Below are positions 40,501 through 49,718 of a stretch of 64,000 bases of DNA, in pieces. Origin of the DNA: Tetradesmus obliquus (lineage: Eukaryota > Chlorophyta > Chlorophyceae > Sphaeropleales > Scenedesmaceae); the NCBI GenBank assembly GCA_030272155.1, contig CP126193.1, forward strand, positions 310,001-374,000. Reading direction: 5' to 3'. Within the stretch, counting starts at the first letter, position 1; every line of letters starts with the position of its first letter. The notes beneath the pieces were generated by a model. It had not been told where the DNA came from and searched no databases. It was given only the letters and a program-made list of their open reading frames with translations. Both the position numbers and the translations under genes were made by a program.

Positions 40501-43086
40501 GGCCTGGCAGCTTGGGTTGAGGGCTGTCGCTGTGAGCGGGCAGGGTTTAGGGCATGAATATAACAGGGTTTGATACCGTTGGCATCAATTGTATCGTATG
40601 CTTTGCCCTGGTCAAGTTGCTTGCATTCGTGTGCGTGTTGCGGCGGTTACTGCTGCCCCGGGAAATATTCATGAGTATTCATGAGAATTCATGAATATTC
40701 ATGAACGGCAGCATCTGGCCTGGCAGCTTGGGTTGAAAGCTGTTGCTTTGAGCGGGCAGGGTTTAGACAAAAAAACAAATGGTTTCATTACTGTGAGCAC
40801 CCATGTTCACATGCCCCTTGCCCTGGTCAAACTGCAGGCATTTGTGTGCGTGTTGAGGCAGTCACTGCTGCTCTGGCGAATCTTCGTGAACGGCGGCATC
40901 TGGCCTGGCAGTTTGGGTTGAGGGCTGCTGCTTTGAGCGGGCAGGGTTCAAGGCATGTTAATACCAGGGTTTAATTCCGTGAGCATCGATGTTTATGTGC
41001 CCCTTGCCTTGGTCAAAATGCAGGCATTCGTGTTTGTAATGAGGCGGTCACTGCTGCTCTGGCGAATATTCGTGAACGGCGGCGGTTGCCTTTTCAACTG
41101 CCTTGTTACTCAAAGCGAAACCTGCGCACTCAATTCTGTGCCGCTGCTGCAGGCCTGGCCAACCCCGGGCCCATCATGTCGGAGCTGTGGACCGACGAAG
41201 AACTCGAAGCAGCAGTGGTGCTGGATGGTGTGGTGGCGGTGGTGGATGGCCGCAACGTGGCGCGCCAGCTGGGCGAGGCGCGGCCTGGCGGCGCAGCCAA
41301 TGAGGCACAGCTGCAGGTTGCACTGGCTGACGTCATCCTACTGAACAAGGTGCGTGCTGTGGCGCTGCTGTTTGTGGTTTAAGTGTGCTTGCCGTATGTG
41401 GCAGGTAGTTGTTGGCAGGTGCGGGTGTGCATTGGGTGAACGGGTGACGTCATCCTGCTGAACAAAGTGGGGCGGTTGTTGGTATGGTAATTTTGCCGTA
41501 TCTGTTGTGTGTGGTAAGGTGCTGTGCGTGGCAAGCTGTAGGTGCCACATGGAAAGCAGCTGCAGGGGCTGCTGGCTTTGCTTGTCGAGACTTTGTGTTG
41601 ACTGTTATGGCGGCGCTGCGAATGAGGCGCAGCTGCAGGTGGCCCTGGCTGACGCCATCCTGCTGAACAAGGCGGGGCGGTGCTGCTGTTTATGATTGTA
41701 GCTTCTGATTGCTGTGTCTGTGGTTACGTTGGAATTAGCTGATGTCTGGTGCGTACCAACGAGGTGCAGCTACAGGTAGCACTGGCTGACGTCATCCTAT
41801 TGAATCAGGTGCCTGCTGTGGCGCTGATGTTTTCTATCGTGGCATTGCGAGTGCCATATCTGCTGTTTGTTGGGAGGTGCTGGTGTGGGTGCTCTTGCTG
41901 TGGCTGGTAGGCTGCGCTGCATGCATTGCACAGCTGCAGGCGTTGCCGGCTGACGTGCTGCTGCCGCTTGAGTTCTGTGTTTAGGTTGGGTCGGCTCGGA
42001 CCAGATCGCTGCCAGCGATGCCAGGAGTGCAGTGTTGTTGCGCAGCCTGTGATTGGCCTGTGACATTGTGTTGCCTTACACTTGTCCCACACAAAGGTTT
42101 GTTGCTGCCATGCTGTCTGTCACATGCATGTGCTCTGCTGCCTGCTGCAGATGGACCTGCTCAGTGAAGAGCAAGCAGCAGCAGTTACTGCCCAGCTGCG
42201 GGCCATCAACAGCGCAGCAGCCATCATCCCTACCAGCCACAGCAGGGTGGACCTGGCCCAGCTGCTGAACCGCGGTGCGTACCACCTGCGCCTGCTGGAG
42301 CAGATGCAGACGCCCCTACCACCAGCAGCAGCAGACCAACCACAGCAGCAGCAGCAGGCTGCAGATGGCATTACATCAGCGCTGCCGCCAGCCGTGCAGC
42401 AGCCGCTGCAGTGGCTGGCAGACGTATCAGCAGCAGCAGCTGCTGCTAACGGCAGCACCGCCAGCAGCTGCACTGCGTCGGGCTGCAGCAACCCTGCACA
42501 CCATCACCATGAGCAGCAACATCACCATCAGCAGCAGCAGCAGCACAGCAGCGGCCAGGCTGGCCTGGGGCCTGGGGAGCCCTGTCAGGCCCATGACGCT
42601 GCTGTCAGGACCATTGCGCTGAGGGTGGCTCGGCCGCTGCTGCTGGAGCGCTTTAGGGCTTGGGTCGAGGGCCTGATCTGGGACCACCCAGCCGCAGCAA
42701 AGGAGCATAAAGCAGCAGCTGCAGCAGCAGCAGCAGCAGCAGGAGGTCTTGCAGCAGCTGCAGAGGGTGGGCAGGAGGCAGTAGCAGCAGCAGCGGCAGG
42801 GCGAGGCGTAGCTCGTGCCGAGGTGCTGCGTATGAAGGGCTTGCTGCATGTGGCAGGCAGCAGCAGGGCGCACATGTTCCAGGCTGTGTATGACTTGTAT
42901 GACATTGTGCCGGGTGCAGACTGGCAGGTGCTGCACAAGCACGCTGCTGCTGCTGCTGCTGCTGCTGCTGGGCAGCAGGCCAGTGATGGTGCGCTGACCA
43001 GGCTGGTGCTTATTGGGAGGCACCTGGATCAGCAGCAGCTGCAGCAGCAGCTGGAGCAGTGCTGCGCGGCATGCGCGGATGGTTAA
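36973..43086 (+). CDS. ZNG1: ZNG1/CBWD-type COG0523 GTPase (zinc metallochaperone)
   Basis: CobW/COG0523 GTPase of the eukaryotic ZNG1 group, which hands zinc to methionine aminopeptidase. Exons 36973-37027, 37117-37239, 37599-37618, 37983-38096, 38373-38526, 41153-41349 and 42151-43086 join in phase to 532 aa. The Walker A motif GYLGAGKTT is residues 60-68. The metal motif GCLCC is 119-123. Walker B lies in YVLVETTG, and the G4 motif NKMD is at 220-223. A His-rich patch (HHHHEQQHHHQQQQQH, about 336-351) is typical of COG0523 metal-binding loops. The CobW C-terminal domain follows at about 370-530 with Ala-rich insertions. The intron between exons 5 and 6 is 2.6 kb and holds exon echoes and a satellite. 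Exon 3 is only 20 nt. Confidence 0.93.
37531..37598 (+). repeat. CTG-repeat tract before the ZNG1 microexon
   Basis: Nearly continuous CTG/GCTCCTG triplets, then CGCCAG, leading into the 20-nt exon at 37599. Confidence 0.85.
38584..38870 (+). repeat. Echoes of the ZNG1 exon 5 end
   Basis: Bases 38588-38700 copy 38446-38530, including the donor, with an internal duplication of GGGGCTGCTGGGCGCTGGA. A second copy at 38758-38828 and a short third at 38828-38852 follow. They read GKFEYVLVETTG and GRFHYVLVE. The third copy runs into the first satellite unit. Confidence 0.9.
38853..41085 (+). repeat. Intronic satellite, about 12 units, period 187 bp
   Basis: A landmark string TTTGCCC(T/C)GGTCAA recurs near 38876, 39062, 39249, 39436, 39623, 39810, 39997, 40187, 40395, 40602, 40817 and 40998. 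Six neighbouring intervals are 186-187 bp; later ones vary from about 181 to 215. Each unit holds an ATATTCATGA sub-repeat of variable number, CGGCATCTGGCCTGGCAG, and GCAGGGTTTAGGG. The array lies wholly inside the intron between ZNG1 exons 5 and 6. It has no direct-repeat/spacer pattern of a CRISPR and no transposase. Confidence 0.95.
41440..41825 (+). repeat. Three echoes of the ZNG1 exon 6 end
   Basis: Copies of the end of exon 6 (41296-41360) at 41446-41475 (short), 41607-41680 and 41757-41822. They read ANEAQLQVALADAILLNK and NEVQLQVALADVILLNQ. The middle copy lost its GT donor; the last copy has an intact GTGCCT. Confidence 0.9.
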
Positions 43087-44346
43087 GTTTCCGCTTAAAC
43101 ACAACAGGGTGGTGTGTTGTTGCTGTTGCAAGCACAGCAGTGCCACTGCAGCAGTGCTGCCACCTGGAAAACCACACTTTGTAAGGTGGCCAGCATGAGG
43201 CGGCCTGAGGTGGCCCACATTCAGGTGTAGCTGCGGTGTGTGCAAGCTGCGCCATGGCAGTGTAGGCTGCAGCAGCAGGCGTGGTTGCCACCGTTTTGCC
43301 AGCACGCCCGGGCCAGTTCTACATTGCTTTGCACGTGCATGGCGTTTGTGTTGTTTTTGGTGCTGCAACTGTGGCATTCCTTGCTGCAATACAACGCCAA
43401 AGGCAAGCCCCTGCTGCACTGTGCGGTGTCGGATCATGCTTCAAGGATGATCCTTGTGAGTTCTGCGAATGTACTGTCAGTGGATGCAATGCAGGCTTGC
43501 CCGTCAACACGTGCACGCTGCTGCTTCTGCTGGGCCACATCTGCAAGTGTGCATGGCAGTACGGTCGCTTGGTCTGCTGCATGTGTACTGTTCACAGACT
43601 ATGTTGCGTTAAAAACAAACGTGGCACAATTTCAACAAGGCAGAAGGAGCAGCAGTACTAGAGTCTGAAGTTCAAGCAGCCATGATGGCCTGGGGAGCCG
43701 TCTAGCTATGTGAGTATGCTTGAGTATGCACGATGTTACATTATGCTTATGCTTGTAATGAATGCAATCGGCAACTTTCTTTATAAGGCAGAGGGAAGTC
43801 CAGCAAATTTGGATGCTGAGTCAGCAATATGCCAGGTGTGAAAGCAGATCCCTTACGGGTTGCTTGCCTGCGTTGTTGTGTCATCTACAGGCTCCTCTCC
43901 TCTGTGTCATCTTTGCCCAATTTCACTGCACAAGGATTGGATGCTTGGGCACAATGCGGCATGTGATGAGTGAACCTGTGTCCATTCTGCTGGCAGCAAT
44001 TGCATGGTGCAGTGAGCAGTGATGCAACCTGTAAGCTTTACATATTTGCATTAAATCTAGGTTGCGGAGTATCGATTGCTTCATGTTGGTACAAGTGTCC
44101 CTGTCGTCCAGGGTGCAAGGACACCAAAGAACAGTGATTGCATCATCTGCTTTCCCTCCACCTTTCTGACCCACAGAAGATGCCATGTTACTGTTGTGAT
44201 TCCGGCATATATTGACCAAGGACATACGTTGCTGCTCTCTAGCTGAGGCATCACGCTTGTTTCGACAAGCTGTTTGAGCAAAGCACACATCGTCTGTAAC
44301 GCGCGCGATCGACGATCTGAAGTGCCTCTCACAATCCAAAGCAGCT
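43087..44346. other. Intergenic between ZNG1 and the ADP-glucose pyrophosphorylase gene
   Basis: The left part should be the ZNG1 3' UTR and the right part the promoter of the next gene. A Cys-rich open frame at 43281-43661 has no recognisable domain and I do not accept it as a gene. Confidence 0.45.
43180..43184 (+). terminator. Candidate TGTAA poly(A) signal of ZNG1
   Basis: Plus-strand TGTAA about 95 bases after the TAA stop (43084-43086). Confidence 0.45.
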
Positions 44347-45237
44347 ATGATGCAGCAGAAGACACTGGCGGGTTGCCGAGCCAGGGTATCAACATGCAGT
44401 TTTACTCGGACTTCCACTGTCAAGGCACATGCTACGCTGCTGAGCCGTCCACCTGGGTAATTGTGGATTGTCTGCGGTTTCCGGGTGCCTAGGACGCACT
44501 GCAGCGCTCACGTTTCGCTAAACTCCGATTTCCCTCCGCTGTTCTGCCTTGCACTGCAGCTCAAACAGGCAACAACCCCCAGCATCAAAGCAGACGCCCC
44601 AGCAGCCACAGCAGCAGCTCAAACCGTATGCACGGCCTCCAGTCAAGTCCTCGGAAGAGATCGTGGGTGCGTCAGAGCACCCAGCATGCAGCATGGCCTG
44701 CAGCGCACGCTGCAGCAGATGCATGAGCCAGCACAGGCAGCATCAGACTTGCCCATGCCAGATCGCATGCAGATGCTCAGGATGCATGGTGATCGCTGCA
44801 GCCAGGCAATGCATGCGAGCTTCATTTAGGGTGGTGGCCTGAGCCATGCAGCAAGCGCTTGACATCCCTCTTATCTATCTAGCCATCCATCTAGATACAT
44901 GACCAGCCCACTGTGCAGCAGCAGTACCCAGTGCACGCTCTGCAAGCGATCAAGCCCTTTGTGGTGTGCCGAATGTTGATCAACAACAATCAAAGCACAC
45001 CACAAACGGCTTGCTTGCTTGCAAGCAACCTTGCCATCGCTTGCTTGGAGTGGGGTGCGGCTGCCCCACTGAGATTATCCGGGCCGCTTCCTGCACGCAC
45101 CGTCTGTGCTGGTCTGCACCGTACGCTTCAGCAGCCACAGCCACAGCTGCCTGCGCATTGCGGACGTGGCCACCTGTTGATACCTCCGGTTCGTGCCGCG
45201 CTGCTGCTGCGTGTCCTGCTGCTGCTGCTGCTGCGTG

Positions 45238-45277
<40 letters not shown>

Positions 45278-46854
45278 GCCGCGCAGCCATGATCCTGGGT
45301 GGTGGCCCCGGCACTGACCTGTGGCCGCTGACCAACTCTCGCGCTGAGCCTGCGGTGCCGTTTGCGGGGCTGTTCCGGCTGATCGACGTGCCGCTCAGCA
45401 ACTGCATCCACTCCGGCATCTCCAACATCTACGTGCTCACGCAGTACAACGCCACCAGGTGGGCGGGGTGATGTGACCAGGCATATTGACTGCGTGTGGG
45501 CAGCTGTGCAGGCAGCAGGTATCAGTCTGATGTGTGTGCAATGCCACCAGGTGTGTGGTGAAGCCATGTGATGAGGCATGAGGTCGCATGCGGGCAGCTT
45601 GTGCAGGCAGCTGAGAATGGCTTCTATGTGTGTGCAGGAGCGTTGGGGGAGGGGGCCACGCGGCATTCCACAGCAGCGCCTTGAAACCTGCATGTCTGCC
45701 GCCATCTGCTGCCCTCGCTGCCCCCCCCCCCCCTGTTTATTGTCATGCTGTGTTTCGTTACTGTCTGCTGCGCTTCACAACCTGCTGCTGCTGCTGCCGC
45801 CATCTTTTTCTTGCAGCCTGAACCGGCACCTGAGCCGCGCGTACCAGTTCCTGAACAACGTGACGCTCATCGGCCATGGCAGCGGCTTTGTGGAGACGCT
45901 GGCGGCCAGCCAGCGGCCAGGCCTGGAGTCCAAGGAGGCCTGGTACCAGGGCACGGCAGACGCAGTGCGCAGGTGCGTAAACAAGGAAATTTTGTTACAT
46001 AACCTGTTGAGTGTGTGGAGGCCTGGCACCAAGGCACAGCAGACGCGTATGCGTCAGCTTCTGGAGTTGCTTGCGTGCGTGTTTCTGTGGTTGTTGCGTG
46101 GTACCAGGGCAGGGCAGACGCAGTGCGCAGGTGCTGGTTCGGACGCTGTTGCTTCTGGAGCTGCTTGTGCATGTGCCTGTGTATTTGTTGCATGGTATCA
46201 GCGCACTGTTGATGCTGCGCGCAGGTGCGGCATGCTTGCGTTTGTGTCTTGTGTGTTATGGTGCGTGGTATGAAGCTTTGGCAGACACCGTCCTGCTGCC
46301 TGTGCTGCTGTGCCACCACCACCTGTACTTGACTGCATGTTGTGCATTCTTGGGCACTGCGCTAACCATACGTCACTGCCACGCCCCTGCCGCCGTGCTG
46401 CCCCCCCTCCCCCCCCCCCCCCCCCCCAGGTACCTGTACCTGTTTGACGAGGCCAAGCACGAGGGCTGCGAGGACGTGCTCATCATGGCGGCAGACCAGC
46501 TGTGAGTGGCGGGAGGTGCAGCAGGTGGTGGTGGTGGTGGTGCAGCAAGGGTTGATGCAGCAGCAAGGGAGTTGGTACAGCAGCAAGGGGTGGTGCAGCA
46601 GGTGGTGGGGGTGGTGCAAGTGGTGATGCAGCAGCAAGGGAGGTGGCGCAGCAGGTGGCAGCCAGCAGGGCGGTGTGGAGGGTGCTGCGTCTGGTGGTTG
46701 GTTCGGCTGCACGGCTGTAGCAGCGCCTGCCGTCAGGGCTTGCGGCTGCTGCAGAGCAGCAAGCCTGTTGCGAGCATGCATGCTGCTTGCAATGCAATGC
46801 AAGATCTTTGAGGAAGTCATCTTCCAGGGATTGCATCAACGCTCAAGTTCCGCA

Positions 46855-46902
<48 letters not shown>

Positions 46903-49142
46903 ACCCTTCATGCAGCTACCGCATGGATTACACGCAGCTGCTCAACTACCACAGGGCCAAGGGCGCTGACGTGACCATCGCCACAACGCCGGCAGACGAG
47001 GAGCACGCCACACACCTGGGGGTGCTCACGGTGAGCTGGCAGCAGCAGTTGACAGTGTGACACGCATTGTGTAACGGGTTGCAGGAAGTACCTACGTCAA
47101 ACAGCATGCAGCGTGGCAGCACGGGGAAGGCGGCACACCTGGGGGTCCTCACGGTGAGCCTGCTGCTGTTGCGGCTGGCAGTGTAACAAGTGTGTGCAAA
47201 GGGTTGCAGGAAGCACATACGTAAAAAAGCATGCAGCGTGGCAGCACTTTCTGCAGGCGCCAGACACCTGGGGATGCTCACGGTGCGGCGAATGCTGCTG
47301 CCAACCTGCGGCCCTGTGGTTGCTGCAGAACAGCTTGATGACTGCTCCGCGTCTCTCGTCGTTCAGTAAAGTGGAAGAGCACCATCTGCAGCATCGGTGT
47401 CTGAGCTGCTGCATGGCCTGCATGTTCGCGTGCTTGTTGGCTGCTGCTGAAGGTGACACTGCCCAACATTCTGCAATCTGATGGCGGCTGCATGTTGCTT
47501 GCTGCTGATGCTGATCCGTGTGCCTTTTGGCGGCTGCTGCTGCTGCTGTTCGCACTTGATCCTGCCACACCGCTGCTGCTGCCAGGTGGACCGCGGCTGC
47601 AACGTGCTGGAGTTCCATGAGAAGCCGCCGCGCACGCAGCTGGCCACCATGTCCATCGACACGCACGAGTACGGCTTCGGTGAGGGTGCCCGCATGCTTG
47701 CCGCCTGATTGCGTCTGAGTATTGCTATGTTGTTACCGCAGCAAAGTGTCAGGGCGACTGTGAAAGGCGGTGCAGGCGAGGCAGCGGCAGCAGCAGCAGC
47801 ACCCGCCAGGTTTCAGCAGTACGTGCAACTGACAAGTGTGCAGCATGTGGATCTGTGTGAGCACCTGCAGGTGTGCATGGTCATCAGCAGCAGCTGACAC
47901 ACATTGCTTGTCAGCCCGTTGTCGTGTCCGTATCTGACCTGCATGTCTGTGCTTGCGCCTGCCGCCAGTGCTGCCGCTGCCGACACCGCTGAGGAGGCTG
48001 TGAGCAACTGACACGTGTCTGCACCCTGTCTGCTTTTTACCTGTCTGCCTGTTGCCTCCGCAGCCGACACCGCGGAGGAGGCCGTGAGCAAGCCCTTTGT
48101 TGCGTCCATGGGCATGTACGTGATCAAGCGCAAGGTGCTGCAGGAGCTGCTGTCAACACGATTCCCCAAGGTGAGCGGCTGGAGGGGTTGTGTGTGCTGC
48201 CCTGCACTCTCCCTTGCCTTGCATAGCCGCAGGCGGTGGGCTGTCCCCGCGACACGCTGGCCCTGATGCATCGTTGTGTGCATGCTCCACTCTCGGTTTG
48301 ATGCACCCTGCCCTGTACTGTCCTGCCCTGCCGCTGGCAACCCCCAGGCGGTGGACTTCAGCCGTGACATCCTTGCGCTGATGCACGGTGAGCTCAAGAT
48401 CGTGGCCTACCCGCACCACGGCTACTGGGAGGACGTGGGCAGCCTCAAGGACTACTACGCGGCACAAATGGCGCTGGCGGCAGACGTGAGCTGTATATGA
48501 TTTATGTCAGCATGTTGTATGCACTGATGGTCAGCCCTCCTGCGCTCGGCATGTCAGATGGTAGCACCCACCTGCGCTGCGCCCACTAACCTACTGATGG
48601 CTGCTCTCTTGCATCAGAGCAATGGAAAGCAGCCACGATCACACCCCCTGTGGAACCTATGCTGAACGACAGGTTCTTTGTCCCGCTGTGCCGCGTGCAG
48701 ACGAGCCGGTTGCAGCTGTTTGACCGCGAGGCGCCCCCGTTCAGGGTCGCAAGTGGACCACCAAACATGTGTTTTGACTTGCAGTATCTCTGCCCCGCTG
48801 CGCTTGCAGACGAGCCGGCTGCAGCTGTTTGACCGCGAGGCGCCCCTGTTCAGCGAGGTGTATGCAGACATGCAAGCGGACCACAAACCTGTGTTGACCT
48901 ACTGTTCTCTTCTCCCCTTGTGCCCCGTGCAGACGAGCCGGCTGCAGCTGTTTGACCGCGAGGCGCCTCTGTTCAGCGAGGCGCGCGTGCTGCCGCCCAG
49001 CAAGGTGTACGGCGCCAGCGTGGCTGACAGCCTGGTGGGGGACGCCTGCAGGGTGGAGCGGGGCAGCGTGGTCAAGAACAGCGTGATCGGCAGCTGCGCG
49101 TACATCGAGAAGGACTGCTTCGTCAAGGTGAGGGCGTGAGGC

Positions 49143-49178
<36 letters not shown>

Positions 49179-49718
49179 GTGGGCTTGCGTATGGGCGTGC
49201 ATAAGGGCATGCGTATGGGCATGCGTGTAAGCAGCTGGGTTGGGTTGGGGTCGGTCTGCTGCCAACTTCACTAAGGAGGTTGTGTTACGCTGCGCCAGCT
49301 GCTCACATTTGCGGCTCGTGCCTGCTGCTCTACATGCGTCGTCGCAGCACTGCCCGCTGCTGCTGCACACATCTGCAAGGTGTACCATCTGCATTCTGCT
49401 CGGCCAACTCATATCTGCCTGCCGCTGCTACACCACACACAGGACTCCATCATCTTCGGCGCGGACACCATCGACACGACCGAGTCGCGCGCCGAAGAAG
49501 TGGCGCGCGGCGCCATTCCCCTCGGCCTAGGCCACAACACGCGCCTGGAGCGGGCCATTGTGGACAGCAATGCACGCATCGGGCCCAACTGTGTGCTGGT
49601 GAATAAGGAGGGCATCAGGGATGGCAGGAACAGCAACCTGCCCAAGGGCATTGTGATCAAGGATGGAATCCTGGTGGTGATGCGGGGCGCTGTGATTCCT
49701 GCCGGCACACAGGTGTGA
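44347..49718 (+). CDS. ADP-glucose pyrophosphorylase, large-subunit type, chloroplast
   Basis: Makes, or regulates the making of, ADP-glucose for starch in the chloroplast. Exons 44347-44456, 44560-44666, 45287-45458, 45817-45972, 46430-46501, 46916-47030, 47586-47679, 48064-48170, 48348-48485, 48933-49127 and 49443-49718 join in phase to 513 aa. Residues 1-37 ([19 protein letters not shown] start) are a basic, Ser/Thr-rich transit peptide without acidic residues. Family landmarks are [90 protein letters not shown] and [10 protein letters not shown]. Two active-site positions differ from the catalytic form: GTR is GTD (Asp83) and AKPAVP is AEPAVP (Glu93). GDH is ADQ (203-205). Large subunits in plants also deviate there, so a regulatory subunit is likely. 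Confidence 0.92.
45532..45570 (+). repeat. Echo of pyrophosphorylase exon 3 end
   Basis: Repeats the GCCACCAG/GT donor border of exon 3 (45445-45485) with changes; CACCAGGTGTGTGG and the GTGATGNGGCAT string follow as at the true border. Confidence 0.65.
46012..46300 (+). repeat. Four echoes of pyrophosphorylase exon 4 end
   Basis: Versions of the [12 protein letters not shown] coding edge with donor at about 46016-46055, 46097-46135, 46189-46226 and 46260-46295. They decay progressively with distance from exon 4, whose end is 45972. Confidence 0.85.
46401..46427 (+). repeat. Poly-C tract at a 3' splice site
   Basis: 26 C and one T immediately before the CCAG acceptor of exon 5 (starts 46430). 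A second C run (13 C) is at 45721-45733 in the preceding intron. Confidence 0.95.
46858..46903 (+). repeat. (CTG)n tract before pyrophosphorylase exon 6
   Basis: About 15 CTG triplets, followed by CACCCTTCATGCAG and the exon at 46916. Confidence 0.95.
47120..47285 (+). repeat. Two echoes of pyrophosphorylase exon 6 end
   Basis: Bases 47135-47190 and 47263-47290 copy the CACCTGGGGGTGCTCACG/GTGAGC border (47013-47036) together with the intron behind it. The unit is about 120-128 bp and includes the GGGTTGCAGGAAG and CATGCAGCGTGGCAGCAC strings. Confidence 0.9.
47958..48005 (+). repeat. Echo of pyrophosphorylase exon 8 start
   Basis: Reads GCCGACACCGCTGAGGAGG and GCTGTGAGCAA, nearly the first 30 bases of exon 8 (48064 onward). 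Confidence 0.85.
48228..48285 (+). repeat. Echo of pyrophosphorylase exon 9 start
   Basis: CGCAGGCGGTGG, then a diverged copy of the first 50 bases of exon 9 (48348 onward), to ACACGCTGGCCCTGATGCA. Confidence 0.75.
48697..48870 (+). repeat. Two echoes of pyrophosphorylase exon 10 start
   Basis: Copies of the first 45 bases of exon 10 (48933 onward), both behind GCAG acceptors, at 48700-48745 and 48810-48860. Both keep the frame [12 protein letters not shown]. The unit is about 110-123 bp and includes the preceding intron. Confidence 0.92.

Noticed and set aside
38853..41085. Possible CRISPR array or tandem gene family
   Set aside because: Units of 187 bp are contiguous with no spacers, no cas genes are present, and the host gene is a eukaryotic nuclear gene. 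Short frames repeated in each unit are by-products.
43281..43661. Cys-rich 126-codon frame between ZNG1 and the pyrophosphorylase gene
   Set aside because: It overlaps other frames of similar quality, lies in the ZNG1 3' flank and shows no known Cys spacing.
45193..45286. Poly-Cys N-terminal extension of the pyrophosphorylase
   Set aside because: It is the CTG repeat read in one frame. Exons at 44347-44456 and 44560-44666 join in exact phase to 45287 and give a proper transit peptide, so this stretch is intron.
44980..45705. 241-codon minus-strand frame opposite the pyrophosphorylase start
   Set aside because: Antisense to a confirmed exon and the CTG tract; Gln/Ala-rich without a domain.
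13900..47000. Transposable elements
   Set aside because: I looked for transposase, reverse transcriptase and long terminal or inverted repeats and saw none. Repeats here are local tandem copies of host exons, microsatellites or the intronic satellite.
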